Origin: Larix sibirica
Taxonomy: Eukaryota > Streptophyta > Pinopsida > Pinales > Pinaceae
DNA: 22,226 nucleotides
NCBI GenBank assembly: GCA_004151065.3
Contig: NWUY0300022947.1
Coordinates: 71,222 to 93,447 of the forward strand
Direction: 5' to 3'
The notes below the pieces were generated by a model, which was given only the letters and a program-made list of their open reading frames with translations, was not told where the DNA came from and searched no databases. The position numbers were made by a program, and so were the translations under genes. The stretch's first letter is position 1; every line of letters starts with the position of its first letter. This document shows positions 1-10,100 of the stretch, piece after piece.

Positions 1-502
1 CTTCCATTGTTATAAATGGAAGACATTCTCTTGTATTTGTAGGTGAGATCAACACCATCATAATATAAAGAGTCATTTTTTGTTTTATTCATGTCAAGGC
101 TCATTTATGATCCAAGTTAGTTTCGTATTTTTACACTTTTGTGATACTAAAGATTTACATGAAGTGTACGATATATTTAGTCGGTTGCATGGGAAGCTGA
201 ATAGCTTGTTAAAGATAGACCATGCAATTTTTATTTTATTTTTTTTCATTTCTACACACATTGTTTGTTTGGTCAGGAATGGACGAACATAGCCCTTCAC
301 TTTGAAAGGTGTGGTCCATAATAAAACCAATAGATAACTTGGAGAACAAAGTGGGTTCAACTTGGACATATGAGAAGTGGACCCTTATGTTTGAATGGAT
401 GTGTAAAACTAATCATTTTTGTGTAGGTGCACACTACAATTGGGTTGGTTCATTTGTTGGTGTGCTGAAAGCACGGTTGTGTTGATGAGATAGAAGATGT
501 AG

Positions 503-775
503 ATGATAGCGTTCTATGCTAATGAACTATTGAATAAGATGATTCTTACCAAGTTTTTTGTTATGTGCACTACAAAGTACACATGCTACAATTTGAATGT
601 TAATCTATTGGAGGCAGCCCAACAACTTGCTTGTTAGAAAGTGGAGATATTTCGGTCAAAAAAATATGTTGAACAAAGGCCACTAGGATATATGTGTGGG
701 GGCTCCTTTCCTTCAACATGGCGTGACGACTCGATTATGTGGAAAAGTCATAAACGTTGGTGCATACATTATTGA
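503..775 (+). pseudogene. Possible coding relic, unrecognised
   Basis: An ATG at 503 opens a frame of 91 codons that ends at a TGA (773-775) and is interrupted once, by TAG at 635-637. The translated composition is not low complexity: it holds several Cys and Trp residues and a stretch reading GYMCGGSFPSTW. I do not recognise it. In AT-rich DNA a frame of this length with one stop can arise by chance, so this is a weak call. It could belong to the same decayed element as the gag-like frame at 1876-2655. Confidence 0.15.
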
Positions 776-1205
776 CTAGAAGTGAACAAGAGAGGAATGA
801 ACGTTGGTTGCATTCGAAAATGGAAGAGTTAATGGTTAATACTAATAGTGATGAAGTTCTTAACCTTTTTTTTAACTTGCGATTTGCTTTTTAACTCCTT
901 TATGCCATCGTATGATTTTAAATAATTACATACACCATAAAGGATGTATGAATTTTAATTACACTTTTTAAGGAAGCGTGTATGGATTTTTCAAAGGGGA
1001 TTTTGAAAATATGTAGAAGTATATGGGCACTTTATGTTAAGAAGTATCATTTTACGAGTTTATCTCATTTGTGGTACTTTGGAGCTTTGGGGTTTAAGGT
1101 TTTATGGAATTTATGAGGAGATTTTCAATTTGTAAATTGTTGTAGTTGTAGTTATAAGGTGTAATTGTCTTTTTCAATATTAGTATTTTGGGTTATAAAA
1201 TGTGA

Positions 1206-1309
1206 GTTATAAGGTATTTTGAAGTTATGTTTTTTTTGTAAAATGATATTACCAGGAGAGTAACTAATTCAACTCATGCTTGTAAATGTTATAAGGTATT
1301 TTGAAGTTA
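1206..1309 (+). repeat. Pair of 22-bp direct repeats
   Basis: The 22-mer beginning GTTATAAGGTATTTTGAAG occurs exactly at 1206-1227 and again at 1288-1309, a spacing of 82 bp. A shorter partial match (GTTATAAGGTG) lies near 1151. It looks like a local duplication in non-coding DNA. Confidence 0.7.
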
Positions 1310-1875
1310 AAAGACATTTTTTATTTAAGAGGACTTAAAAACTTAATAAATTTGAATTTTTGTCCTATACCTGCATAAAATTGAATAAGGGTGGTTTAAG
1401 ATCTTTGTGTGTATGGACTCATCTATTGATGCACAGTGGTATTGTTGGGGCATTACTCTTTTCTCGAAACACACACTATTATCTTTCTAGTGTAAAAAAA
1501 GCACTATAATATCAAAGAAGGCAAGTAAATGACCTAAAGCAGAAAATCAACCACTTGCATTGAAGACAAATTTATTTAACTTTGAAGCATCTGGAATATT
1601 TCTTTTGTAAAGTCTTTGGATGATTTTCACATCAATTCTTTGATTGCAATTAAAGGAGTCTACTTCAAGGTAGAGAGGCAAGAAGCCTTTACAAAATTTG
1701 TAATTGGAATCATATGGTCGACATACTTATCACGTGTTTTAATTTGTCTTTGATGTCATTGATTTTGATTTGGCCCAAAGTTGAATGGGGGATCAAAGGT
1801 GTTTGGTGTTTATTATTTGCGACACTTGCTTGTTTTTTGTCACACATTGTTTTGGGTACTTGAAAGACTTCTTTG

Positions 1876-2655
1876 GATCATAATGGTGAGTATAAAAAAT
1901 GTGTTCAATCTTCTACACACTTTAATCAACATTGTACAAGGGATAACTATTCAAATAATCCAACATTCACTCATTAATGTGACCACTTCTCTACAAGATA
2001 TGCAGAAAAGATTGATCTACTTCAAACTCATAACATGTTGCTAAAATACAAATTGCAACTTCTTCGACAACAAAATTATGAACCCATACTTATTTAACAT
2101 AATACATTATTTGGATTGAGTATTCTTGATAGTGAACAAGAGGGCATTGAGAATCATACAAATATAAATCAAACAGTGACATTTGATGAAGAAACTATGG
2201 CGAATACCTTGGAAGAAGACACTAAGATAGATAAGGATAAGTTTGAAAATCAAGATAAAGTTATGAAACCTTGGGAAGAGTTGTAATTCAAGGGAATTGT
2301 TTATGGCTTATGATATGATAGGACAGATTTAGACTTCTTTCACATTCCTAATTACTCCAAACCTATAAATATTGTGAGTGTTTATTTTCTTGATGATGAT
2401 TTATAGAGGCATACTATTGATAGTAAGTTGGATAAACTACTTGAATTTGAGGATCATGATGAGGAACAAAAGGATAAGGATGGTGAGGATGAAGATGACA
2501 CACTTGATAAATTGGAAGGTGTACCTAGACATTGCCAACACTATCATTGAGTTGGCCATTATGAATTACAATGTTTTCATCTTCAACCATGTCATTTTTG
2601 TGGAAAGACAAATCATTTTTCAGAAAGGTGTCAAAAGAGAATAAATAAATATTAA
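1876..2655 (+). pseudogene. Retrotransposon gag-like relic, two zinc knuckles
   Basis: One reading frame keeps protein-like composition for about 260 codons, although it holds six stops (TAA, TGA and TAG). Near its end are two CCHC-type knuckles in the same frame. The second, 2590-2631, is perfect (CHFCGKTNHFSERC, C-x2-C-x4-H-x4-C). The first, 2533-2574, has the same spacing, but its second Cys is now Tyr (TAT) and a TGA sits inside it. An acidic stretch rich in D and E (about 2449-2520) comes before them. Knuckles of this type bind RNA in the nucleocapsid part of Gag proteins. Which lineage of LTR element this comes from is not clear, and a host CCHC protein is possible but less likely beside an LTR. 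The frame may extend upstream to about 1760. Confidence 0.6.
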
Positions 2656-5600
2656 GAGAAAATAGGTCAGTTTTGATGATTAAGTAATTGGCACTGGAAT
2701 TTGGAATCTTAGTTGTTTGAGTAGTCTCATTGTTGGATTCTTACATATATACATGAATGATTGATCGAAGAGGTTTCTACAGCACACAGATAAGAATGTT
2801 TTGATTCAAAATTTGATCATTAATGGCATGATTGGGCCCCATTTGATGTAGTGTTTTGAGTTGAAGATCGAGTCTCCATACTTCATTCAAAGACAATATG
2901 ATTACCTTTTTCCACTTTCAAGAGGGGTATATTGGCATTGCTTATTTCTAGGTCCCTACACTTGTCACCTTTCAGCTGACAGGGGGGAGATATTGATGAT
3001 ATCAGATTTCAAGTTTCAAAGTCTACTTTTGGTTTTGAGGGTTTTGGTTTAAACAAGATGATGGATTGGGGGTTTTACTTTGAATTATTAAGGATTATGA
3101 TGGATTAAGGATTGATGTTGAACATGATTATTCATTAATTAAGGTTTTAGGATTTGATGATGTTGACACAAACTATCACATGAATTTTGGATTGGTCAGT
3201 TTGACCTTTGACACTTGATAATTTTTAGCATTTTCAAGAGTTTGATGATATTTTAATGGATTTCCAGGATATTGATTTGGATTGATAGTTTGACACATTT
3301 TGGAATTTGAAGATTCATTCACTTGTAGATTTCTGACTTGTATGATTGTTCGACATGTTTGCTAGAATTTGGTTTCAGGATTTGGAGTAGTACCAATAGT
3401 TCTCTTGGTTTACTTCTCAATAGATATTTAGCAGGATTTCAAGTTTTTCATACACATGTTTTAATAGTATATGGGGCTTGGATGTTGATCAAAACTTTTT
3501 TTTTTCTTTTTTTCTGTCAGCTAGATTACTGACATTTTTTAAATTTTTTGTGTTGATATTTGAGAGAACACATTTCTTCACTTGATAGTTTTCAAACTTC
3601 ACAGGGATGGCCTTTTGACCTTGTCGAGGATAGATAATTATTTTGCATTTTTTCTTGGCAAATTAGTCTATCGGGCATTTTTAGGATTTGGGATGTGCTA
3701 GACTTGCAACCCATCCAATTATCATCAAGATTTTATTCATCGGTTTTGGGTTCACATTAGTGAAGACTTGGAGGATATATGGCTCATTTGTTGCATAGTG
3801 AGTTTTCTAGATTTGGTTTTCAACATCCACTTTGATGGTTTTTTAGGTAGATCTTCATTTACACTTATGAGGTTTCAGACTATGAGTATCAGATTGAATA
3901 TTTGGATATGTTATCAATGTTTGCACCAGTATTTGTTGACTAGCTGGTACACTTGTACATACTTATGATTAAGGGGGTATTATTAGCAATATTCCTCCTA
4001 ATCAGTAAGTCCTAAACCACCTTAATATTACCTTGGGATGTATTCATTATCCTAACTAGCAGATGATTAGTTATGTGGACCATTGAAGGTGGTTATTGGA
4101 AATTGAATTATATATGTACTTTATTTGTGAATACACTATTGATTTTGGCTCTTTCCTTTTTCCACCATCTTCTTGTCTTTATGGTTATTCTTGATTTTCT
4201 TGCTCTCCTTATTTCCTTCATGCATGAATTTAGAAAAACATACAGGTAGAAGCATTTGGTCCTATGTATCATTATCTCTTGTTGATATTTTATAGCCATG
4301 CGTAGCAACTTGTAATGTAAAAATCATTTCTAAGTCAACTTGGTAAGGTGTGTTGTAGCTAGAAGATAAATATAGCTCCATGGTTTGTCTCCTCTAATTA
4401 TTCCTTGTTGATATGTTGTTTGATAATGTGGTCCATAAGACCTGAGATTGGCGAGTGAAAAGAGTGTAAGTTTGACTCAAATATATTATGTATCTAGTCT
4501 ATTTTCCTAGAGAACTAGTGAGAACAGTGGTTGGGTGTCTAGGTGTTTTAGTAGATACAAATATTTCCATAGAATTTCCAATTGTTCAGTGTTTACAGTT
4601 AGATTGATGTTAGGGAATATAGTACAACAAGTTCCTAGTCAATTGTTGTGGTATCAATGTTTATCCCAAAGGGATGGTTGATTCCCAGCTGGTATGTTGA
4701 TAGTCTTATAAGTGAAAGGAGGAGTGTAAACACTTTGGTTTAGAGGTGGAAAAAAATTGGTATAGTGAATAAACATTGGTTGGTGATCATGGTAGTGAAA
4801 GATATATATGAAATTATATTTTTCTCACTGGAGAATCCAAGTGATGATGGAAAAGTTAATTGTGAGTTGGTATGATGAGATTGCAAAAGGAAGATCGTAG
4901 ATATTATGGAGACAACAAAAATTTTTCTTAGAGTTTAGTCCAAAGGATGTTGGTGATGTAGTCCTTGTAGAACCAATGCAGATCAGATGGTAATGGACAA
5001 ACAAGGTAAAGTTTGTGTTCACTAAAATCAATGAGCATATGGAAATATTAATCAACCTTCTATTTGTAGAAAGTATATGATGTTTTATATAAATCCTATG
5101 TATTGGTCATTGGAAATTTTGAGCTTGTATTTTTCCTAGAGTTTGTACTTAGGATAAGTATTGAATGGCACTAGTGAAATATTATTAAATCTTGCACATT
5201 GTGTTTCCATGAGATGGAGTATGTAAATGGTATGCACCTATATCTATATCACATGTAAATGGGATATCATTATGAGACTTGGATAGGTATGCATACCCCT
5301 TTGTTGTATATCTTTGATGCTTTTGATAACTTGTTTTAGTAACCTCTATTATGAAGTTGTTAAACATTTGGAGGAGTGGATTGTGCATCAATTGGATTCT
5401 TTATGAGTGGACCATGTTGGTTTTGGACTCTAGGAGGTGTGGTAAGTCTAGAATCTAGAAGTTTTATGTACATTCATCGTAATTTCATCAAGAAGCTGAA
5501 TGAATCATATACCTAAATGACATCTTACTAGGTCGATGGTTGTAATGGTTAGATACCCATATATTCCAATGTATGGTTGTTCCTTTATATGGATGTTGAC

Positions 5601-5762
5601 AATTTGATGATGTCTACATGATTGAGGTACAAGATGCAATTACCAGGTTGGACTAGATATATATTTTTCTAATCATGAGGCTCTTAAGTTCATACTAGAG
5701 ATCACCAAACTAGTGAAATATAACGTTGATTACCTGATAGAGTTTGAGACAAGTCATCATTA
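2656..5762 (+). other. Decayed retroelement interior, no intact gene
   Basis: No continuous gene is visible. The stretch lies between the gag-like relic and the LTR at 5771, so it is probably the ruined interior of one or more elements. Weak coding traces are a YLNDILLG string at 5510-5533, like the YLDD or YVDD motif of reverse transcriptases with one Asp changed, and an EALKFI-type string ending just before the purine tract at 5763, which faintly recalls RNase H. A clean run at about 4915-5079 codes for 55 residues with one stop. Guanine tracts at 2981-2990 and 3971-3977 resemble polypurine tracts and may mark further LTR edges. None of these is secure. Confidence 0.35.
3971..3977 (+). other. 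Possible polypurine tract, older LTR edge
   Basis: AAGGGGG is followed by TATTATTAGCAATATTCC. Plant LTR elements often have such a tract just before a 3' LTR that begins TG. Here the bases after the tract are TA, which could be a decayed TG. A TATA-like ATTATATATG lies about 130 bp on. No matching LTR end or second copy was found, so this is tentative. Confidence 0.2.
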
Positions 5763-5770
5763 AGGGGGAG
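5763..5770 (+). other. Polypurine tract before LTR
   Basis: AGGGGGAG directly abuts the TGTTGG start of the LTR at 5771. This is the normal place and make-up of the primer site for plus-strand synthesis in plant LTR retrotransposons. It marks the neighbouring LTR as a 3' LTR of a plus-strand element. Confidence 0.65.
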
Positions 5771-6124
5771 TGTTGGAATGTGTAAATCGTACTTGTATCA
5801 TAGATTAATATGTGATAGTTGATCATACTAAAGGTTTTGGTTTGTTATTGGATTTGTCTTTGTGAGGCATCGTTTGTCTCTATGGAAGAAGTTTGCTTCC
5901 ACATTTTATGAAGTTGTTAGATTTAGTTGGATATGAGAGAATATACCCAACTAGTTGGCTCCTAGTTGGTGCGTGGTTGAAATATTCTTTCAATAGGTTG
6001 TTAATGTTTTTATCTTAAGGAAAAAATGATGTATAAATATATAACATTGGTTAATGTTCATACATATATAAAATTTGGTGTGTGAAGAAACCATGTCTAC
6101 TCTCCCATTTCTCTACAATCAACA
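5771..6124 (+). mobile_element. 3' LTR of a plus-strand LTR retrotransposon
   Basis: The 354-bp segment begins TGTTGGAATG and ends CAATCAACA, giving the 5-bp terminal inverted repeat TGTTG/CAACA. A purine tract sits directly upstream. A TATA-like stretch (GTATAAATATATAAC, about 6031-6045) lies towards the right end, as expected for the U3/R border of a short plant LTR. The size suits a Ty1/copia-type LTR, but the lineage is inferred. No second copy occurs in the window, so the 5' LTR is either left of position 1 or lost. A target duplication cannot be checked without it. Confidence 0.6.
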
Positions 6125-6620
6125 CTAGGGCCATGTACCATGGGTGGAATATCAGTTAGAACTAGCTACCAAGATTTGATCAGGGCCATAAGAACATGAC
6201 TTTGCTCACCTACCTTGTTTATACAAATTCAGTATATATGGACCCCAAGTTTTCCAACCATTTACTAGGGAACAAGGCTTTAGGAAATGTGGATGTGACT
6301 ATGAGGGTGGACTCCTTGGTTTGATTCAAGGTAGGCAGTTGGATGACTTGGCATCATTCCATGTCTATTTTTTGCAAGATTTGGCCACTAGTCACTTTTC
6401 CCAAACTAAGAGATGCAATGTATATTTATGAGTTTTGTAGGTTTCTAGACCTTCAAAATTCATTATACTTATCTAGATTAGGACTTATTATGGAAAAGTA
6501 AATATGTGTTGCTTGGCGAGACTAAATTTCACTCTCTTATTTGAAACTATTAACAAATTAAAATAAGATAAAACCTATAGCAATATTAAATATCCTAGGT
6601 GTATCTAGACTGAAATCTAG
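6125..6620. other. Spacer, nothing recognised
   Basis: AT-rich DNA to the right of the LTR. I see no open frame of note, repeat or RNA gene. The G-over-C bias of the + strand seen further left fades here and turns to C over G beyond about 6600. Confidence 0.5.
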
Positions 6621-6624
6621 TGTA

Positions 6625-7038
6625 CTAAGCTAAAAACCATAATTTTGGTTTTGCTTTAAACCTACTTGTTGAGTGTTGTATCACATCTATCTCTACAAAT
6701 ATGTCCCTATCATATACATTAGAACCCCCTTCAACTACAATTAAAATTTTGGTTGGATAAGTGACAATTTTCTCTGGGATCATTACAAGACATTCAAGGA
6801 TGCAAAATGCTTTGTTGATATGTTCATTTAAACCCATGAATATTGGACACGATTCCACCATTCCAATGAGAAATTCTCGATCTATGGGTAAGCCAAGGGA
6901 TAAACAACGATGAAATAATTTACAACAAGAAGTGGCCTCCATGACAATGGGCGATGGAGGTTGTAATGGAGGATCGCATGGTTTGTATCTAACTACAACA
7001 CCGGGTGGGTAGAATTGGCCTGCATTGTCACAGTACAT
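6625..7038 (-). CDS. Unrecognised ORF of 137 residues
   Basis: An uninterrupted minus-strand frame from ATG (7038) to a stop at 6625, with a TAA a few codons upstream of the ATG. Uninterrupted frames this long are unusual in this AT-rich stretch. The translation is mixed and protein-like: a Pro-rich piece near residues 20-30, Cys at several places, and a later part rich in Ile and Val. I do not recognise a domain, signal peptide or membrane span. It could be an exon of a host gene, a scrap of a transposon protein, or chance. No splice context was convincing and no neighbour explains it. Confidence 0.3.
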   Translation of the reverse strand: MYCDNAGQFYPPGVVVRYKPCDPPLQPPSPIVMEATSCCKLFHRCLSLGLPIDREFLIGMVESCPIFMGLNEHINKAFCILECLVMIPEKIVTYPTKILIVVEGGSNVYDRDIFVEIDVIQHSTSRFKAKPKLWFLA

Positions 7039-8211
7039 GTGGAAAAGTTAAATTACAAGTGGTTTTCCAAAACCAGCAATATAGGATGGAAAGTTTGGAT
7101 GAAAAAAATATGGGAGCTAAAATTCCTTGAAAAAGGATTCTACGTAATTAACTTATAATTGCCATATAGATCTGAAATTTTTTACAAATTCTAGGAAAGT
7201 TTTCAATTGTGTTTTACTTTCTGAATTAAAGATGGATTGAAAAGAAGCTCATGAATGATTCATCTTTATTTTATATTTAAAGAAACAGATTCAACTATAT
7301 TATTATGCACCCAAATCCCTTTCACCAAGGACCCATATTCCTCAAGGACCCATATTCACTCTACATATATTGATTGAATGAAACCCTCATACCAAATTTA
7401 AGTAGTTGTTCTCCTCTTTCTCTCATGGTACTTGTATGTAATTGGGATTAGTAGGTGGTCTCTCTTTCCTATTTACTTACACTCCCACTTACCTATTATG
7501 GAGGAGCTTGTTAGAGGTAAATTAACTATAAAGACCTTCAAAGAGTGCATTGGAAACCTCTCCAACAGTCAATTAGATAGAATACAATCATTATTTCCAT
7601 AGGGTTTACTATAATGATTTGAAATACACAAACAAAAAATGAAATAAGTGCCTTCTAACAATTGGTTATCCTTAGTCTTGTGAGCAACTTGGTCAGTCCC
7701 AATTCCAACACCATAGTTAGTACACATAATCAAACGAGCAAAACGTTTCTCATTTCCAACCTGGAAAATCAAATAAACAATGTAAATTACATAAACATGA
7801 TAACCTAACTTCCTTAAGGTTAAATACTTGCAACACAATTTTATGATTCCTACATAATAAACATAATCATTAAGAACACATAAGTAGGGATGTATAGAAG
7901 GGATACCTATATTATTTTTTCAACAATTATTAAATAAAAATATGATGCTATAATCCATTGTGGCACGTTCATCACACAAACCTAGGTTCCTCCAACCTTA
8001 GCCCCGTGAAAAAATACTTTCCTCTTGCAACACGGATCAAGACCTTACTTTGATAGAAAATCAAACATGATTCAAAAGAACTACTCAAAGACTTGTAGAA
8101 TTAGGAGGATTCTCTCAAAGAGGGAACTAGGGAAACAAACTCAATAAAAAATCTAAGAGCATTCCTTCAAGCATAAAGTTGTGTGTTTCATTGTTCTTAT
8201 ATGAGTGATAA
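7039..8211. other. AT-rich spacer with small duplication
   Basis: No gene is recognised. The minus-strand frames here are short and low in complexity. At 7326-7357 a 17-bp unit, CAAGGACCCATATTC plus two bases, is repeated in tandem almost twice. Confidence 0.45.
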
Positions 8212-8628
8212 GTGGTTCCAAACATATAGGAAACGATATCAAGGTTACATAGATGTATGACCTCTAGGATCTTTGCCCAAATCCCATAAATTATGCATAA
8301 ATTGTACCCAAATCCCATAAATTACGCACAAAATGTACCTAAATCCCATAAATTATGCACAACTTGTAATTTTTAAAGCACCTTCTTTGACATGCATGCT
8401 TACTTAATGCAAGTATCTATTCTAAATTTCCCATGTGGTTCCAAACAATTAGGAAACAAGATCAAAGTTACATAGATGTATGACTTCTAAAATATCTACC
8501 CAAATCCCATAAACTATGCACAAATTGTACCCATATCCCATATATTATGCACAAATTGTAATTTTTAGAGCACCTTCTTTGACTTGTCTACTTGCTTAAT
8601 GCCAAGTTCATGTTCTAAATTTCCCCTA
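8212..8628 (+). repeat. 223-bp tandem duplication with 31-bp sub-repeats
   Basis: Two diverged copies of one unit lie head to tail. Copy A is 8212-8434 and copy B starts at 8435 and fades near 8628. Both begin GTGGTTCCAAACA and end near CTAAATTTCCC. Each holds a block of 31-bp sub-repeats of the form CCCAAATCCCATAAATTATG...TTGTA. Copy A has three (8276-8306, 8307-8337, 8338-8368) and copy B has two (8499-8529, 8530-8560). The sub-repeat number differs between copies, so the inner array gained or lost a unit after or around the outer duplication. No coding role is visible. Confidence 0.85.
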
Positions 8629-8691
8629 TTATATATATTTGGGTTATCAATGCATAGTTCATACTTCTTATTAGCCCGTACCCTATCACAC

Positions 8692-8760
8692 TAGCACAAC
8701 CACTTAACATGTGCTCGGTGAACACCGATAGGTCACAAGTTAAGTGTCATGAACAAGTTA
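8692..8760 (+). repeat. Hairpin-forming dispersed repeat, copy 1
   Basis: The segment has 13-bp inverted arms, CACTTAACATGTG (8701-8713) and CACAAGTTAAGTG, with one mismatch between them. The loop itself contains a short perfect inverted repeat, CGGTG-AA-CACCG. A related copy in the same orientation lies at 10451-10519. The likeness starts at ACTAGCA and stops after GAACAAGTTA. An ambiguous base (N) is present nearby at 8784. What the element is, such as a MITE end or a piece of a larger repeat, is unknown. Confidence 0.65.
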
Positions 8761-8957
8761 CCTATTACTTGTTCTCCATGCTTNCAACTGAAACTCCCAC
8801 TCATCCAATCACAATCGGACTTTCGCAAGTCATGCAAAACTCTACCCAACCGCAGCTAGATCTTTTCACTCTCAACATTGAATTCACTTCCAGCATTGAT
8901 ACCGATCTGATGCTCTCCTGCTCATAATATGCTTCAACTCAACCGGACTCGACTCTA

Positions 8958-8970
8958 GGCTCTAATACCA
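8958..8970 (-). other. Primer binding site, initiator tRNA-Met type
   Basis: Read on the minus strand the bases are TGGTATTAGAGCC. This differs at one position (C to T) from the common plant primer binding site complementary to the 3' end of initiator tRNA-Met, TGGTATCAGAGCC. It lies 5 bases downstream (minus strand) of a CA dinucleotide that would end a 5' LTR at 8976. This makes the higher-coordinate neighbour a minus-strand 5' LTR. Confidence 0.6.
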
Positions 8971-9933
8971 ACTAATGCAATTCGGTTCAATCAAACCTTC
9001 TTGCTTAACAATAACACACATCACATGACACTTACACAGACTTGGTGTAAAAAGGATGCCAGAAGCTAGCTTATATTACTTCAATCAATTAAACGGTTAC
9101 AATGCAAAATATAAGGAAATGTAAACAACAACTGGTCGGACTCAGCCTTTACAATATACATAAGTAAATGTGTGCTCTCTCTTAGCGCGATCTTATCCAT
9201 CTCACAGCCTCTTCTATTTGCAAGTTCTCGCTGAGCTATGGATGAACGATCTCTCTTTGCGTCGATCCATTGTGATCCCCCCTCAATTCTGTGCCTGGGC
9301 ACTAGTCTTCTACCTTGTTGCTGCTCATCCCAAGGCCCACTCTTCCTCTGCCCGTTGAATCCTCCAAATCCTGTAGACCTGCAGTTGTCAGCGCCCTCTA
9401 TCCGTGCTGCACAACCTATCCCCAAGGTGACATCTGTACTAATCTCAACCACCTTCTTAACTACTCATAACTTCCTTGGCAAACTCAAATGGCTACCAAG
9501 TACTTCACCTTGACTTATGAACTTCTCTGACTCTATTCCAATAGTCGGTCCCATCACTGACCTCGACCATACTGTCTTCCATCATCGTTCAACTTGTCCG
9601 TCGGCTTCCTTTGCATCGTCGGATTCACCAATCCACCCCTTTCTCCTCGCTTGGCTTCCTCCTCAAACCTGTCAGTGCCGCTGTTCGAAAACCTGTTGAC
9701 ACTCGACCTCTTTCGCTGTAACTCTGTCGTTTGTCGAATTTAGACATGTCGACTCTCGACCTTTCTCCTTCTTTTGACTCACTTAGACAGCTCCTACTCG
9801 ACTTATTGACTTCGAAAACCAATCTCCCTTCACAACAATGGTCGTCGGAAATTCCCTTGGTCAACTCCTCATGTCGATCAACTTTGACTGTTCTTCCTAG
9901 GCCCCGATGGTCCTACATCAAAACCAATTCTAG

Positions 9934-9942
9934 CATTTATAG
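9934..9942 (-). promoter_or_regulatory. TATA-like box of the minus-strand LTR
   Basis: CTATAAATG on the minus strand, about 960 bp before the proposed LTR end. Its place downstream of the paired 21-bp repeats suits an LTR promoter. The assignment rests on motif and position only. Confidence 0.35.
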
Positions 9943-9983
9943 TTTTCTTTCTCTCTTTCTTGAGAGTTTAGTTGCGACCTTTG

Positions 9984-10030
9984 GAGTGTGTTCAAATACA
10001 TTCCCTTTAGAGTGAGTTCAAATACACTCC
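9984..10030 (+). repeat. Two 21-bp direct repeats in putative U3
   Basis: GAGTGTGTTCAAATACATTCC (9984-10004) and a copy with two changes (10010-10030) lie 26 bp apart. They sit just upstream, on the minus strand, of the TATA-like box. Short repeats in this place often act as promoter or enhancer elements in plant LTRs; that role here is inferred. Confidence 0.6.
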
Positions 10031-10100
10031 ATTTTGCCAAAGTAGATTTAATTCTCTCCTATTGTGAAAAATATCCAAGGGAGAGTACTTATGCATCATT

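Larger units (their letters stand above)
1..1640. other. AT-rich spacer, no recognised gene
   Basis: I see no recognisable gene here. The + strand is rich in T and G and poor in C, as in the gag-like remnant that follows, so this may be further decayed retroelement DNA. One frame (503-775, +) runs 91 codons from an ATG to a TGA with a single TAG at 635-637, but its translation resembles no family I know. Short repeats lie at 1206-1309. A weak hairpin (CTTCCATT...AATGGAAG) occupies positions 1-22. Confidence 0.5.
8976..10096 (-). mobile_element. Probable 5' LTR of a minus-strand element
   Basis: On the minus strand this segment ends ...GAATTGCA, then comes a 5-base gap and a tRNA-Met primer binding site. 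A start at 10096 (TGCATAAGTAC on the minus strand) would give matching TGCA/TGCA ends and a length of about 1.1 kb, but that left edge is a guess. A TATA-like CTATAAATG (9934-9942) follows two 21-bp direct repeats, a plausible U3 promoter. The segment is richer in G and C than its flanks, and open frames in it do not look like protein genes. No second LTR or coding interior was found to the left, so the element is truncated, solo-derived or non-autonomous. Confidence 0.45.

Noticed and set aside
80-369. Overlapping ORFs of 70 and 91 codons on both strands
   Set aside because: There is no recognisable motif, and both strands are open over the same bases, which is typical of chance frames.
5510-5762. 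A Ty3/gypsy RT plus RNase H assignment from the YLNDILLG and EALKFI strings
   Set aside because: The strings are short, in different frames and too close together for the known spacing. They are kept only as weak hints in the region entry.
8276-8560. 31-bp repeats as a CRISPR-like array
   Set aside because: The repeats are directly adjacent with no spacers, and the genome is eukaryotic.
9238-10015. Three consecutive plus-strand ORFs of 60 to 94 codons, rich in Ser, Pro and Leu
   Set aside because: They lie inside the proposed minus-strand LTR, change frame between pieces and show no domain. Higher G+C content is enough to explain the open frames.
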